Shown piece after piece: positions 18,300-27,411 of a stretch of DNA of 64,000 nt. Position 1 is the stretch's first letter, and each line of letters starts with the position of its first letter. Below the pieces are notes generated by a model that worked only from the letters and a program-made list of their open reading frames with translations, was not told the DNA's origin and did no database searches. The stretch spans positions 168,876 through 232,875 of the forward strand of contig NZ_JWTB01000014.1 of the NCBI RefSeq assembly GCF_000813845.1, written 5' to 3'. The DNA is from Pseudarthrobacter phenanthrenivorans. GTDB taxonomy: Bacteria > Actinomycetota > Actinomycetes > Actinomycetales > Micrococcaceae. A program made the translations under genes and the position numbers.

Positions 18300-19892
18300 C
18301 TACAGGCGCAGCCAGGCAGCGTTGTCCGGCTGCAACCACCCGTCCTGTTCCAGCGGGAAGGCGCTGAAGAGTACGACGCCGGCAGGCAGCCGGGCGGGGG
18401 CACTCCCCATGGCGACCGCCACCAGGAAGCAGGGGCTGCGTTGGCACAGCAGCAGGCCACCTTCCTGCAGGCGCCATGTGCCGCCGTCGTTCACGGTGAA
18501 GGTGCCGTCTGCCCAAAGCCGGCGCCGCAGGGCGATGGCCTGCCTGGCCAGGGCAAGGTGGGACCCCGGGTCCCGTTGTTGGCGCTCAACGGCGCGGGTG
18601 CCCCACCCGTCCGGAGTGGGCAGCCAGGACGGAGCCCCGCCGACAGCTGAAAAGCCGTGGCTGCCCGCGGGGTCCTCCGTCCACGGGAGGGGAACGCGGG
18701 CACCGTCGCGGGTGACGCCGCCGCGTGCCCACATCGGGTCAACGCGCGCCTCCTCCGGGACGTCCACCTCGGGAAGCCCCAGTTCCTGGCCCTGGTAAAT
18801 GTACGCCGCTCCCGGAAGGCCGAGAAGCGCCACCAGTGCAGCACGTGACCGCCTCGTCCCTTGCAGGCCGCCACCGAAACGCGTCACGGATCGGACGATG
18901 TCGTGGTTTTCCAGGGCCCAGGTGGGGGCTGCGCCGTGCAGCTTCCGTGCCTCCTCAAGCTCGGTGCCAACCTTCGCCCAGGCGGCCGGGTCCCAGCCCA
19001 GTTTGACGAAGGCGAACGCGAAGGCCTGGTGCATTTCATCTGCTCGGGTGTAGCGGGCGGCCCTGGCCGGTTCGAGGTTCACTTCGCCCACCAGCAGACG
19101 GTGCGGCTGGTACTTTTCAGCCAGCCTCCGCCAGCGGCGGTATACCTCATGCACCTCCTCCTGGTCCGAAACCAGCGGATTGGACCGCAGGCCGTCCACC
19201 ACCGGGCTGGCCGACGGCGCGTCCGGCATTCCGTCGGCCTTGAACAGGGCGTGCGCCACGTCGATCCGGAGGCCATCCACGCCCTTGTCGAACCAGAAGC
19301 GCAGCACTCCTTCGAAGTAGTCGCCCACCTCAGGGTTACGCCAGTTCCAGTCAGGCTGCCCGGACGAAAACAAGTGCAGGTACCACTGGGTGTCAGTAGC
19401 CGAACCAGGGTTGGCGCGGGACCACGCCCGGCCGCCGAAGACGCTCTGCCAGTTGTTGGGCGGGAGGTCGCTGGGGGAGTCCGGGGAGGAACTGCGGCCT
19501 TCCACGAAATGGAAGAGCTCGCGTTCCGGTGAGCCCGGGCCGGCGGCCAGGGCCTGCTGGAACAGCGGATGTGCGGATGAGCAGTGGTTGGGGACCACGT
19601 CCAGCAGGACCCGCAGGCCCTGGCCATGCGCTTTATCCAGCAACTGATCGAAGTCCGCCATCGTGCCGAACAGCGGATCAACCCCGCAGTAGTCACTGAC
19701 GTCGTAGCCCTGGTCCACCTGTGGGGAGGGCTGGAAAGGGGTCATCCATATCCCGTCCACGCCAAGGGAAGCGATGTACGGCAGCCGTTCACTCAGCCCG
19801 GGGAGGTCGCCTACGCCGTCGCCGTCACCGTCCGCGAAGGACCGGGGGTACACCTCGTAGATGACGGCGGAATCCCACCAGTCCCCGCTCAC
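18300..19892 (-). CDS. GH13 alpha-glucosidase / oligo-1,6-glucosidase type
   Basis: A 530-residue cytoplasmic glycoside hydrolase (no signal peptide) starting with GTG in a GTGA overlap with the upstream permease stop. The N-terminus WWDSAVIYEVYPRSFADGDGDGVGDLPGL is that of the GH13 alpha-glucosidase subfamilies. Conserved regions: DVVPNH (98-103), GLRIDVAH with nucleophile Asp211, LVGEVNL with acid/base Glu270, and ENHDIVRS with transition-state Asp331. It should hydrolyse alpha-glucosidic bonds in disaccharides or short oligosaccharides brought in by the ABC transporter encoded just upstream. Linkage specificity (maltose, isomaltose, sucrose, trehalose) is not decidable by eye. Confidence 0.9.
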   Translation of the reverse strand: MSGDWWDSAVIYEVYPRSFADGDGDGVGDLPGLSERLPYIASLGVDGIWMTPFQPSPQVDQGYDVSDYCGVDPLFGTMADFDQLLDKAHGQGLRVLLDVVPNHCSSAHPLFQQALAAGPGSPERELFHFVEGRSSSPDSPSDLPPNNWQSVFGGRAWSRANPGSATDTQWYLHLFSSGQPDWNWRNPEVGDYFEGVLRFWFDKGVDGLRIDVAHALFKADGMPDAPSASPVVDGLRSNPLVSDQEEVHEVYRRWRRLAEKYQPHRLLVGEVNLEPARAARYTRADEMHQAFAFAFVKLGWDPAAWAKVGTELEEARKLHGAAPTWALENHDIVRSVTRFGGGLQGTRRSRAALVALLGLPGAAYIYQGQELGLPEVDVPEEARVDPMWARGGVTRDGARVPLPWTEDPAGSHGFSAVGGAPSWLPTPDGWGTRAVERQQRDPGSHLALARQAIALRRRLWADGTFTVNDGGTWRLQEGGLLLCQRSPCFLVAVAMGSAPARLPAGVVLFSAFPLEQDGWLQPDNAAWLRL

Positions 19893-20788
19893 TTCCCGGC
19901 TCCAGCGGTCAGGCCTTCCACGATCCGGCGCTGGAACACCAACACCATGACCACCAGGGGGATGGTGACGATGACGCCGGCGGCCATCTGCTCGCCGAAC
20001 GGCGCCTGGAACTCGGTGGCGCCGGTGAACTTGGAAATGGCCACTGTGGCGGTCTGGATCCTGGGGTCGTTGATCATGGACAGCGCAATGATGAACTCGT
20101 TCCAGCTGTGGATGAAGGTCAGGATCGCGGTGGTAAACACGCCCGGCGCGGCCAGCGGCAGCAGGACCTTCCGGAACGCCTGCCACTTGGTGCAGCCGTC
20201 GATCATGGCGGCTTCCTCAAGGTCGAAGGGCAGCTGCTTCATGAAGGTGGTGAGGTTCCAGACGGCCAGCGGAATGGCGAAGGACAGGTTGGGGATGATC
20301 ATGGCCTGATACGTGTTGATCCAGCCCAGGTCCGTGAAGAAACGCAGCAGCGGCACCACCACGGAGATCCCCGGGAACATGGACGTGGCAATGATGACGC
20401 CGAGGATCACCGATTTGAACCGGAAGTTCAGCCGGGAGATGGCGTAGGCGGCGAAGATGCCCAGCACCAGGGCGGCCACCGTGGTCACGCCGGCAACGAT
20501 CAGGCTGTTCAGCAGCGCCTGTCCGAACATGGTGGAGCCGTCGAACACCTTGGTGTAGTTCTCCAGCGAGAAGGGGTTCGGGAGGAGGGTGTTGTCGAAG
20601 ATGTCGGCGGTGCGGCGCAGGCTGGAGACGATCATCCAGTAGAACGGGGCCAGGCAGTAGACGATGATCAGCACCAGGCCCGCGTAGACGGAGTAGGAGC
20701 GCCAGCCGCGTTTCTGCCCGGTCCTGGCAGGAGCGCCCGACGCCGCGGTCCCGGCTTTGGAGAGCGCCCGGAGGTCTGTGATGGTCAT
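19889..20788 (-). CDS. Carbohydrate ABC transporter permease (MalG type)
   Basis: A 299-residue inner-membrane permease with six predicted spans. The cytoplasmic EAA loop, where the ATPase docks, is DLEEAAMIDGCTKWQAFRKVLLPLAAPG (about 200-227). It starts at ATG 20788 in an ATGA overlap with the preceding permease, and its own stop overlaps the GH13 start, so all are translationally coupled. It pairs with the next gene as the channel of an alpha-glucoside importer. No ATPase gene is present; such CUT1 systems in actinobacteria usually share an MsiK-type ATPase encoded elsewhere. Confidence 0.9.
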   Translation of the reverse strand: MTITDLRALSKAGTAASGAPARTGQKRGWRSYSVYAGLVLIIVYCLAPFYWMIVSSLRRTADIFDNTLLPNPFSLENYTKVFDGSTMFGQALLNSLIVAGVTTVAALVLGIFAAYAISRLNFRFKSVILGVIIATSMFPGISVVVPLLRFFTDLGWINTYQAMIIPNLSFAIPLAVWNLTTFMKQLPFDLEEAAMIDGCTKWQAFRKVLLPLAAPGVFTTAILTFIHSWNEFIIALSMINDPRIQTATVAISKFTGATEFQAPFGEQMAAGVIVTIPLVVMVLVFQRRIVEGLTAGAGK

Positions 20789-21786
20789 TGGGCGGCCTCG
20801 GCTTTCTGGATGCGGTCTGCCTTGCGGGCACGGCGTTTGGCGCCCAGCTGCTTCGCCCCGGTGATGTCGGCGCCCAGCACCTTGACGAACACGATCGCCA
20901 CGGCCGCGACGTAGAGGATCAGGATGACGGCAAAAGCGGATGCTGAGCCGTACCGAAGCTGGTTGGACTCGTCCCAGGCAAGCATGGACAGTGTTTCCAC
21001 CGACTGCTTGCCAGGGCCGATGAGGACGAAAGGCAGGTCGAACATGCGCAGCGCGTCGAGCATGCGGAACAGCACGGCCACCAGCAGGGTGGGCTTTACC
21101 AGCGGCAGCGTGATGGCACCCAGTTGCCGCCACCAGCCGGCGCCGTCGATCTTGGCGGCCTCGTACACTTCGTCCGGAATGATCTGCATGCCGGCCAGCG
21201 CCAGCAGGCCGATGAAGGGAGCCGTCTTCCAGACTTCCGCGACGATGACGGCAACCTTGGAGGCGGCTCCCTCCGCGGTCCAGAGGATTTCGCTGCCCAG
21301 CAGGGTGTTGGCGATGCCGTCGGACTGGAAGATCCAGCGCCACAGCAGGCCGGACACCGCCGTGGGGACGGCCCATGGCACCAGGATGCTGGCGCGGAGG
21401 AAGGACCTGCCCTTGAAGGCCCGGTTCATGGCCAGTGCCAGGGCCAGGCCCAAAACGGTCTCCAGCAGCACGGTGGTGACGGTGAAGAAGGTGGTGTTGC
21501 CGAACGCGTTAAAGAACTGCTGGCCGGCTTCGCCCGAGAAGAGGTCCGCGTAGTTGGCCAGGCCAACGAACGCTTCCCCTTCGGTGACGTAACCGTCAGC
21601 GTCCAGCCCTGACTGGGCCCGGTACAGGGACTGGTGGATGGCCGAAATGAGCGGGTAGGCGATCACCAGCGCCAACACCAGGAGCGTGGGGGAGAGCAGC
21701 AGGGCCGCCATCCGGCCTTCGCCCGGGGTGCGGCCCGCGCCGGGCGGCCCGTTCAGTGTCCGGTTGAGGGTTGCGGAGCTTGTCAT
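20785..21786 (-). CDS. Sugar ABC transporter permease (MalF type)
   Basis: A 333-residue permease with six spans and a long basic C-terminal tail (LGAKRRARKADRIQKAEA). The EAA loop is DEVYEAAKIDGAGWWRQLGAITLPLVKP. It overlaps the binding-protein gene (ATGA) and the next permease (ATGA), so expression is coupled. It forms a heterodimer with the MalG-type partner for uptake of the substrate bound by the lipoprotein encoded upstream. Confidence 0.9.
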   Translation of the reverse strand: MTSSATLNRTLNGPPGAGRTPGEGRMAALLLSPTLLVLALVIAYPLISAIHQSLYRAQSGLDADGYVTEGEAFVGLANYADLFSGEAGQQFFNAFGNTTFFTVTTVLLETVLGLALALAMNRAFKGRSFLRASILVPWAVPTAVSGLLWRWIFQSDGIANTLLGSEILWTAEGAASKVAVIVAEVWKTAPFIGLLALAGMQIIPDEVYEAAKIDGAGWWRQLGAITLPLVKPTLLVAVLFRMLDALRMFDLPFVLIGPGKQSVETLSMLAWDESNQLRYGSASAFAVILILYVAAVAIVFVKVLGADITGAKQLGAKRRARKADRIQKAEAAQ

Positions 21787-23102
21787 TTCGAGGAGATCTC
21801 TTTGAGCTTGGACTGCATGTCCGCCAGGGCGGCGTCGGTGGTCTTCTGGCCGGTGATCGCGGCGTAGGCCTCTTCCTGGATGGCCTTGGTGGTGGCGCCG
21901 TACTGGACCACCTTGGGGCGGGGCTGGGCGTTCTGCAGGGACTCAAGCAGGTTGGGGAAGAAGGGGCGCTTGGCGACGACGGCCTGGTCCTGGTAGAGGT
22001 CGGCGTAGGCGGGTGCGCGGGAGCTCAGTTCAAGGCGCTTCCTGGCCTGTTCCTCGCTGGTGAAGAACTTGATGAACTCCAGGGCCGTGGCCTTGTTGGG
22101 CGTGAAGGGGGAGACGGCCAGGTTGCGGCCGCCCAGGGTGGAGACGCCCGGGCCGTCGGTTCCGGGGATGGAAGTGATGCCGAACTTGCCGGCCACCTTG
22201 CTGGAGCCGTCCGTGGCGCTCAGGGAGGCGTAGACGAAGGGCCAGTTGCGTAGGAACACCAGTTTGCCGTCCTGGAACGCGCGGCGGCCCTGTTCCTCGA
22301 GGTAGGTGATGGCGTCCGAGGGGAAGAGGCCTTCCTTGAACCCGTCAACCAGCAGCGACAGGCCCTTCTTTGCTTCGGGGGTGTCCACCGTGGGCTTGCC
22401 GTCGGCGTCAACCACGCTGCCGCCGGCGGAAGCCACTGCCTCGGAGAAGTTCACGGTGAGGGCTTCGTTCTTGTCGAACTGGCCCGCGTAGCAGGACATG
22501 CCGGCCGCTTCAGGCAGGGCCAGGATCTTCTTGCAGGCGTCCTTCATTTCGTCCCAGGTCTTGGGCGGGGCGGCAACTCCGGCGGCGGTGAGCAGGTCCT
22601 GGCGGAAGTAGAAGAGCGCACCGTCGGTGTAGTACGGCGCACCTACCAAGGTGTCCCGGTATTTGGCGGCGTTGACGGTGGCGGGGATCATCTTGTCCGT
22701 GGGCACGGCGTCCGCAGGCAGCGGCAGGACCCACTTGTTGGCGGCGAACTCGGAGTTCCACACCACGTCGAGGTTCAGCACGCTGAACGTGTCCGACTTG
22801 ATCTGGGCATTCTGGATCAGCTGCTGGCGCTGCTGGTCCGCGGAGTCGGGGAGTTCGATGAAGGTGACCTTTTCGTCCGGGTGGGCCGCGTTCCATTCCT
22901 CGATGCTCTTGTTGGCGGCACCGGAGGCATCCCGGGAGGAGACGTAGTTGATGGGGCCCTTGCCCTCGAACGCCGCGGCCGGGCTGCTGCTGGCTTTTGG
23001 TTGGGGTGAGGAACCTCCGCAGGCCGTGAGCCCGGTGGCGACTGCCGTGACGAGTGCGGTGGTGGTGAGAAGTGTCTGCCAAGTGCGGCGGCGCTGCCTC
23101 AT
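21783..23102 (-). CDS. Extracellular sugar-binding lipoprotein of the ABC importer
   Basis: A 439-residue solute-binding protein. ATG 23102 has AAGGAG six bases ahead and starts MRQRRRTWQTLL with a lipoprotein signal ending in the lipobox LTACGG (lipidated Cys about 28). The mature protein has the family-1 binding-protein pattern (NYVSSRDASGAANKSIEEWN; later FVYASLSATDG and TALEFIKFFTSEE) typical of trehalose/maltose-type binders. It is separated from the LacI gene by 125 bases and overlaps the permease. Ligand is probably an alpha-glucoside, judging from the GH13 enzyme in the same operon. Confidence 0.88.
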   Translation of the reverse strand: MRQRRRTWQTLLTTTALVTAVATGLTACGGSSPQPKASSSPAAAFEGKGPINYVSSRDASGAANKSIEEWNAAHPDEKVTFIELPDSADQQRQQLIQNAQIKSDTFSVLNLDVVWNSEFAANKWVLPLPADAVPTDKMIPATVNAAKYRDTLVGAPYYTDGALFYFRQDLLTAAGVAAPPKTWDEMKDACKKILALPEAAGMSCYAGQFDKNEALTVNFSEAVASAGGSVVDADGKPTVDTPEAKKGLSLLVDGFKEGLFPSDAITYLEEQGRRAFQDGKLVFLRNWPFVYASLSATDGSSKVAGKFGITSIPGTDGPGVSTLGGRNLAVSPFTPNKATALEFIKFFTSEEQARKRLELSSRAPAYADLYQDQAVVAKRPFFPNLLESLQNAQPRPKVVQYGATTKAIQEEAYAAITGQKTTDAALADMQSKLKEISSK

Positions 23103-23227
23103 GTGATGCTCCTTCTGGGGATATTTGTGATGCGAATCAGGGGTTGCGGGCATGGAGAAGTACGACGACGGCGGCACGGAGATGTGCCGGGCGTTGCCTT
23201 GGGTGGGGGAGTGCGTGCGGTGGCTGG

Positions 23228-24208
23228 TCAGGTGGTGGGCGGCGGCGCGGTGGAACCGCGCTCGATGAGCCGGTGGGGCATGATCTTGGGTCCGAGGTCC
23301 CGCGCGCGGAGGAGTTTGGTTACGGCCATCCGTCCCATCTCCTCAAGCGGCTGGCCCATGGTGCTCAGCGGCGGGTGCACGTGCAGCGAGGTGGAAGTGT
23401 TGTCGAAGCCCAGGACGGAGACGTCCTCAGGCACTTTCCGGCCCCGCCTCTGGAGTTCGTTGACCACTGCGGCCCCCATCTCGTCGCTCACCGCGAAGAT
23501 GGCAGTCAATCCGGGATCCTGAGCCAGGAGTTCGTCCAGTCCGGCCGCCCCGCTTTCGTAAAAGAAGCTGCCGGTGGCCGTGACCGGCGTACATTTTGCC
23601 TCCTGCATGGCGCGGAGGTAGCCGCGCTCGCGGGGCTTGGCCACGAAGACCGAGCCGGGATCTCCCGCCAGTAAGCCGATGCGGCGGTGCCCTATCCGCA
23701 GCAGGTGGCGGGTTGCGTCGTAGGCTGCCTGTTCGTCATCGATGGCAACACTCGGCGACCCGGATTTGTCGCTGATGGCCACGGAGATGATGGGGATGTT
23801 GGGTCCCAGCAGCTGCCGCGTTTCCTGGGTAATGACCGCGGAGATGAGGATGACCCCGGCGGACCGGTAGGTTCGCAAGGTTCTCAGGTAGCCGGCGATG
23901 AAGGCGGACTTGGCCCCGGTGCGTCCCAGCATGACGGCGTAGCCGCGCTCCTGGGCTTCCTGCTCGACGCCCTGCATGACCTTGGAGGCGAGGGCATCCG
24001 AAACCATCGGCGCGAGGAGCCCGATCACTGAAGTCTGGCGGGTCTTCAGGCCCCGGGCCAAGTAATCCGTTTCGTAGCTGAGCTTCCGGACGGCGGCCAC
24101 GACGCGTTCCCGGGTTTCGTCCGAGTACCCTACGAGGCCATTGACGACGCGGGAAACGGTGGCAGGGGACACTCCGGCATGTTGCGCCACGTCCCTGATG
24201 GTTACCAC
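23228..24208 (-). CDS. LacI-family transcriptional regulator of the alpha-glucoside operon
   Basis: A 326-residue repressor. Residues 1-50 form the LacI HTH with hinge (TIRDVAQHAGVSPATVSRVVNGLVGYSDETR); the rest is the periplasmic-binding-protein-like sensor domain (SVIGLLAPMVSDALASKVM; RIGHRRIGLLAG; VLGFDNTSTSLHVHPPLSTM). It is first in the same-strand set LacI, binding protein, two permeases, GH13, and LacI-type palindromes cluster just upstream of it, so it probably represses itself and the operon until the sugar enters. Confidence 0.92.
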   Translation of the reverse strand: MVTIRDVAQHAGVSPATVSRVVNGLVGYSDETRERVVAAVRKLSYETDYLARGLKTRQTSVIGLLAPMVSDALASKVMQGVEQEAQERGYAVMLGRTGAKSAFIAGYLRTLRTYRSAGVILISAVITQETRQLLGPNIPIISVAISDKSGSPSVAIDDEQAAYDATRHLLRIGHRRIGLLAGDPGSVFVAKPRERGYLRAMQEAKCTPVTATGSFFYESGAAGLDELLAQDPGLTAIFAVSDEMGAAVVNELQRRGRKVPEDVSVLGFDNTSTSLHVHPPLSTMGQPLEEMGRMAVTKLLRARDLGPKIMPHRLIERGSTAPPPTT

Positions 24209-24243
24209 TGTTTCCCTTTCCCGCCGGTGCTCTGTGGCACGTA

Positions 24244-24330
24244 CGCAAACGGTTTACGAAAACGGTTGCGTGAAGTGCCTCAACAACAGTAAATGGACAA
24301 GGAACGGAACCGCATGCGTTTCGTAAACGC
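24244..24330. promoter_or_regulatory. Cluster of LacI-type operator palindromes
   Basis: CGCAAACGGTTTACG (24244-24258) is a palindrome around AAAC/GTTT with a central G, and overlaps a related CGAAAACGGTTGCG (24257-24270). A third, GCGTTTCGTAAACGC (24316-24330), has perfect 6-base arms. All match the CGxAAAC/GTTTxCG type bound by LacI-family proteins. They lie 35 to 122 bases upstream of the LacI start at 24208. Confidence 0.62.
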
Positions 24331-24380
24331 CGCCCAGGCAGTGCCGCCGCCCCTCCAAGCCGCGTGCCGCCGTCGTACTC

Positions 24381-25676
24381 CTACCCGGGCCGGTCGGTGG
24401 CCGGGGTGACGCGGACCCGTGCGATCCGGAGCCTGTCCATGCTCAGGACCGTCAGCACATAGCCGGGGACCTGCACGCGGTCGCCCGCCCGTGGAAGGCG
24501 TCCCAGCCGGTCCATGATGAATCCCGCCACTGTCTCATAGTGGCCCTCGGGCAGTTCTATTCCGGAGGCTGCCCTGAACTCCTGCAGGATCAGGCCGCCG
24601 TCGACGTCGATGGTTCCGTTGGCGACGCTGACGCGGTCCTCGTGCTCGGCGCCGGTGTCGTACTCGTCGTAGATTTCGCCCACAAGCTCTTCCACCAGGT
24701 CTTCGAGCGTCACCACACCGTCCGTGCCACCGTACTCGTCCACCACCAGCGCAATGTGCTGGTTGACCTTGCGCATCCGGGACAGCGAGGGCAGCACCCG
24801 GTTGGTGCCGGGCAGCGCCAGGATTTCCCTGGCAATGGTGCGCACCGGGCGCCGGTCCTGCGCCTCATCGCGGGGCATGAGGTCACGGATATGCACGAAC
24901 CCCAACACGTCGTCCGGACCTTTCCCGATGACGGGGAACCGCGAATACGGACCATCCCTGACCATGCTCCGGGCATCGGCGATGGTGGTGGCGCCGTCGA
25001 TGAACGTTACTTCCGTACGTGGGCGCATCACCTCCTGAAGTGTCCGGTCGCCTGCACCGAACACGTCGGCCACGATGCTCCGGCTGCTTTCCTCCAGCAG
25101 TTCGCTTTCCGCCACCATGTCCCAGAGTTCTTCAGAACTGATGCCCTCCCGCCTGGCCCGCGGGTCGCCGCCGAGGAGCCGCACCACGGCGTCCGTCGAG
25201 ACGGACAGGAGCCAGATGACCGGCCGCATTGCCCTTGAAAACGCAATCAGCGGCGGAGCCAGGATCCTGGTGAAGACCACCGGCCGTTGCAGCGCCAGCC
25301 GCTTGGGCGCCAATTCACCCAGGACCAGGGACAGGTAGGCAACCAGCAGGGTCATGCCGATGAAAGCCATTGGCCCTGCCGCCGCGCCCAGCCCGGCGGC
25401 CTCCAGCAGGGGGACGACGCCGGGCGCTATTTCCGAGGCGCCATAGGCCGCGGAGAAGAACCCCGCAAGGGTGACCCCGATCTGTACGGTGGAAAGGAAC
25501 CGGTTGGGGTTGCGCGCCAGCTCGGCAGTCCGGACTCCGCGGGGGCCGGACTTCTCGATCCGGCGCACCTGGCTTTCCCGCAGGGACACGAGGGCCATCT
25601 CAGCCGCTGCGAACACGCCGCCCAGCAGCACGAAACCCAGAACCAAAGCGATGTTGACCACGGCGCCGCTGTCCAT
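24381..25676 (-). CDS. CNNM/CorC-type membrane protein with CBS pair (hemolysin family)
   Basis: A 431-residue protein: CNNM transmembrane domain about 1-190 (MDSGAVVNIALVLGFVLLGG; ELARNPNRFLSTVQIGVTLAGFFSAAYG; LSLVLGELAPKRLALQRP), two CBS motifs about 205-330 (VMRPRTEVTFIDGATTIADA; VVDEYGGTDGVVTLEDLVEELVGEI), and the CorC/HlyC C-terminal domain about 340-420. The family is linked to Mg2+/Co2+ efflux; the older name hemolysin is misleading. There is no Shine-Dalgarno: TAGTGT ends six bases before the ATG, the leaderless arrangement. Confidence 0.9.
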   Translation of the reverse strand: MDSGAVVNIALVLGFVLLGGVFAAAEMALVSLRESQVRRIEKSGPRGVRTAELARNPNRFLSTVQIGVTLAGFFSAAYGASEIAPGVVPLLEAAGLGAAAGPMAFIGMTLLVAYLSLVLGELAPKRLALQRPVVFTRILAPPLIAFSRAMRPVIWLLSVSTDAVVRLLGGDPRARREGISSEELWDMVAESELLEESSRSIVADVFGAGDRTLQEVMRPRTEVTFIDGATTIADARSMVRDGPYSRFPVIGKGPDDVLGFVHIRDLMPRDEAQDRRPVRTIAREILALPGTNRVLPSLSRMRKVNQHIALVVDEYGGTDGVVTLEDLVEELVGEIYDEYDTGAEHEDRVSVANGTIDVDGGLILQEFRAASGIELPEGHYETVAGFIMDRLGRLPRAGDRVQVPGYVLTVLSMDRLRIARVRVTPATDRPG

Positions 25677-25714
25677 GACATGACACTACAGAGCCGGGGC
25701 GCGCTTGGCGCTGC

Positions 25715-25751
25715 GTCAGGACACTTACGTCAGGACACTTATGTCAGGACC
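25715..25751. repeat. 14-bp tandem repeat, 2.6 copies, with stacked stop codons
   Basis: GTCAGGACACTTAC (25715-25728) is followed directly by GTCAGGACACTTAT (25729-25742) and a partial third copy (25743-25751). The repeat lies at the 3' end of the short-chain dehydrogenase gene, whose stop is in the third copy. Read on the minus strand each unit supplies another TGA. It is also just upstream of the CBS protein start, so it could affect that promoter. Confidence 0.6.
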
Positions 25752-26502
25752 GGGGGGTGCGCGGCCGGAGCCGGAGTGCCTGCATGCCCCCGTCGACTGC
25801 CAGGTCCACGCCCGTGGTCGAACCGGCGAAGGGGCTGGCCAGGTATGCGATGGCAGCAGCGATTTCCTCGGGGGAGACGAGCCGGCCGTGGGGCTGGCGC
25901 GCCTCCAGTGCGGCGCGCTCTGCCTCCGGGTCCGCCGCTGCGGACAGGAGCCGGCCGACCCAGGGCGTGTCAGCCGTCCCCGGGTTGACGCAGTTGACCC
26001 TGATGCCTTCCTGCAGGTGGTCGGCGGCCATGGCCAAAGTCAACGACAGCACAGCACCCTTGGTGGCGCTGTACAGTGCCCGCTGCGGGAGGCCTGCGGT
26101 GGCTGCTACGGAACAGGTGTTGACGATGGCCGCGTGCTCCGACTGCCGCAGGTGGGGCAGTGCCGCCCTTGAGACGCGGACCATTCCCAACACGTTGATG
26201 TCGAACACCCGGTGCCACTCGTCGTCGTCGTTGGCCTCGATGGTGCCCTGGGCGCCCACCCCGGCGTTGTTGGCCACGACGTCGATCCCGCCCAACTGCT
26301 GCGCAGCTTCTTCAATGGCCTGGCGGACGGAGGCATCGTCGGAGACGTCGCAGTGGATGGCCTTTATCCCTGCGGGTGCCTGGTCCGGGTTGAGGTCCAG
26401 CACGGCGACCGAGGCGCCCCGCTCCTGGAGAAGCTTCGCCGCCGCCGCGCCGATGCCGGATGCCCCGCCCGTGATAACTGCCTTGAGTCCAGCAAACTCC
26501 AT
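25744..26502 (-). CDS. SDR-family dehydrogenase of the L-fucose pathway
   Basis: A 252-residue short-chain dehydrogenase. Cofactor motif TGGASGIG (11-18), Asp in VLDLNPDQ favouring NAD(H), NNAG in VVANNAGVG, catalytic Ser in CSVAAT, and YSATK (Tyr-x-x-x-Lys). It is the last gene of the minus-strand fucose operon. In non-phosphorylating L-fucose degradation an SDR oxidises 2-keto-3-deoxy-L-fuconate to the 2,4-diketo acid, which the FAH-family hydrolase then splits; that is the most likely role, with L-fucose dehydrogenase the alternative. Confidence 0.85.
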   Translation of the reverse strand: MEFAGLKAVITGGASGIGAAAAKLLQERGASVAVLDLNPDQAPAGIKAIHCDVSDDASVRQAIEEAAQQLGGIDVVANNAGVGAQGTIEANDDDEWHRVFDINVLGMVRVSRAALPHLRQSEHAAIVNTCSVAATAGLPQRALYSATKGAVLSLTLAMAADHLQEGIRVNCVNPGTADTPWVGRLLSAAADPEAERAALEARQPHGRLVSPEEIAAAIAYLASPFAGSTTGVDLAVDGGMQALRLRPRTPRS

Positions 26503-26529
26503 TGTTTGATCCTTTCGATGGCGGGCTGC

Positions 26530-27375
26530 CTAGCCCTGGAAGAATTCCTGCCGCTGGCGGCCAAGCCCCGCCACTTCAAGTTCGACGACGTCACCGGCCT
26601 TCAGGTAGGGGAAGCGCCCGGACAGGGCTACTCCCTCGGGGGTTCCGGTGCAGATGAGGTCTCCAGGCTCGAGGACCAGGAATTGGCTGAGGTCATGGAT
26701 CACCTGTTCCACCCCGAAGATCAGGTCGCGGGTGGTGGAGTCCTGGCGGAGTTCACCGTTGACCCAGCTGCGCAGCGGCAGGTTCCCGGCATCCACCTCG
26801 TCAGGGGTGACAAGGTAGGGGCCGGTGGGGCAAAAACCCGCGCAGCTCTTGCCTTTGGACCATTGGCCGCCGGACACCTCAAGCTGGAAGGTGCGCTCGG
26901 ACAGGTCGTTGACGGTGACGAACCCGGCAATGTGGTCACGGGCCTGTGCCGGGGAGTCCAGGTACGAAGCGCGGCGGCCAATGACCACCCCCAGTTCCAC
27001 TTCCCAGTCGGTCTTGGTGGAACCACGGGGGATGGCCACCGCGTCGAAGGGACCTGCCACCGTGTTGGGAGCCTTGTGGAAGATGATCGGGACCGAAGGC
27101 GGGGCGGAGCCGGATTCAGCGGCATGCGCGGCGTAGTTCATGCCGACGCAGATGACGGAGGAGGGCCGGGCAATCGGAGCGCCGATGCGTGCCCCGTCGA
27201 CGGCGAGTTCGGTTAATTCCCCGGCTTCGAGCGCGACGGCCGCGCGTCCCGGACCGTCGGATTCCCAGAAGCCGGCGTCTATATCGGCCGCCAGCTGCTC
27301 CAGGGAGTAGTACTTCTTGTCGTGCAGCAGGGCGGGCACTTCCTTGCCCGGGGCACCTATGCGCGCAAATTGCAT
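26530..27375 (-). CDS. Fumarylacetoacetate hydrolase family protein, probable 2,4-diketo-3-deoxy-L-fuconate hydrolase
   Basis: A 281-residue FAH-fold metal-dependent hydrolase. ATG 27375 has GAAGGA ahead. The catalytic core begins at SVICVGMNYAAHAAESG; metal-binding acids lie in DWEVELGVVIG, and the remaining signature is FVTVNDLSERTFQ with later TGTPEGVALSG. In the L-fuconate route this family cleaves 2,4-diketo-3-deoxyfuconate to pyruvate and lactate. Flanking fucose genes on both sides support that role; sequence alone only gives the family. Confidence 0.86.
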   Translation of the reverse strand: MQFARIGAPGKEVPALLHDKKYYSLEQLAADIDAGFWESDGPGRAAVALEAGELTELAVDGARIGAPIARPSSVICVGMNYAAHAAESGSAPPSVPIIFHKAPNTVAGPFDAVAIPRGSTKTDWEVELGVVIGRRASYLDSPAQARDHIAGFVTVNDLSERTFQLEVSGGQWSKGKSCAGFCPTGPYLVTPDEVDAGNLPLRSWVNGELRQDSTTRDLIFGVEQVIHDLSQFLVLEPGDLICTGTPEGVALSGRFPYLKAGDVVELEVAGLGRQRQEFFQG

Positions 27376-27411
27376 TGTTCCTTCTCTTCTCAATAGGGGT
27401 GGGCTGTGCGG

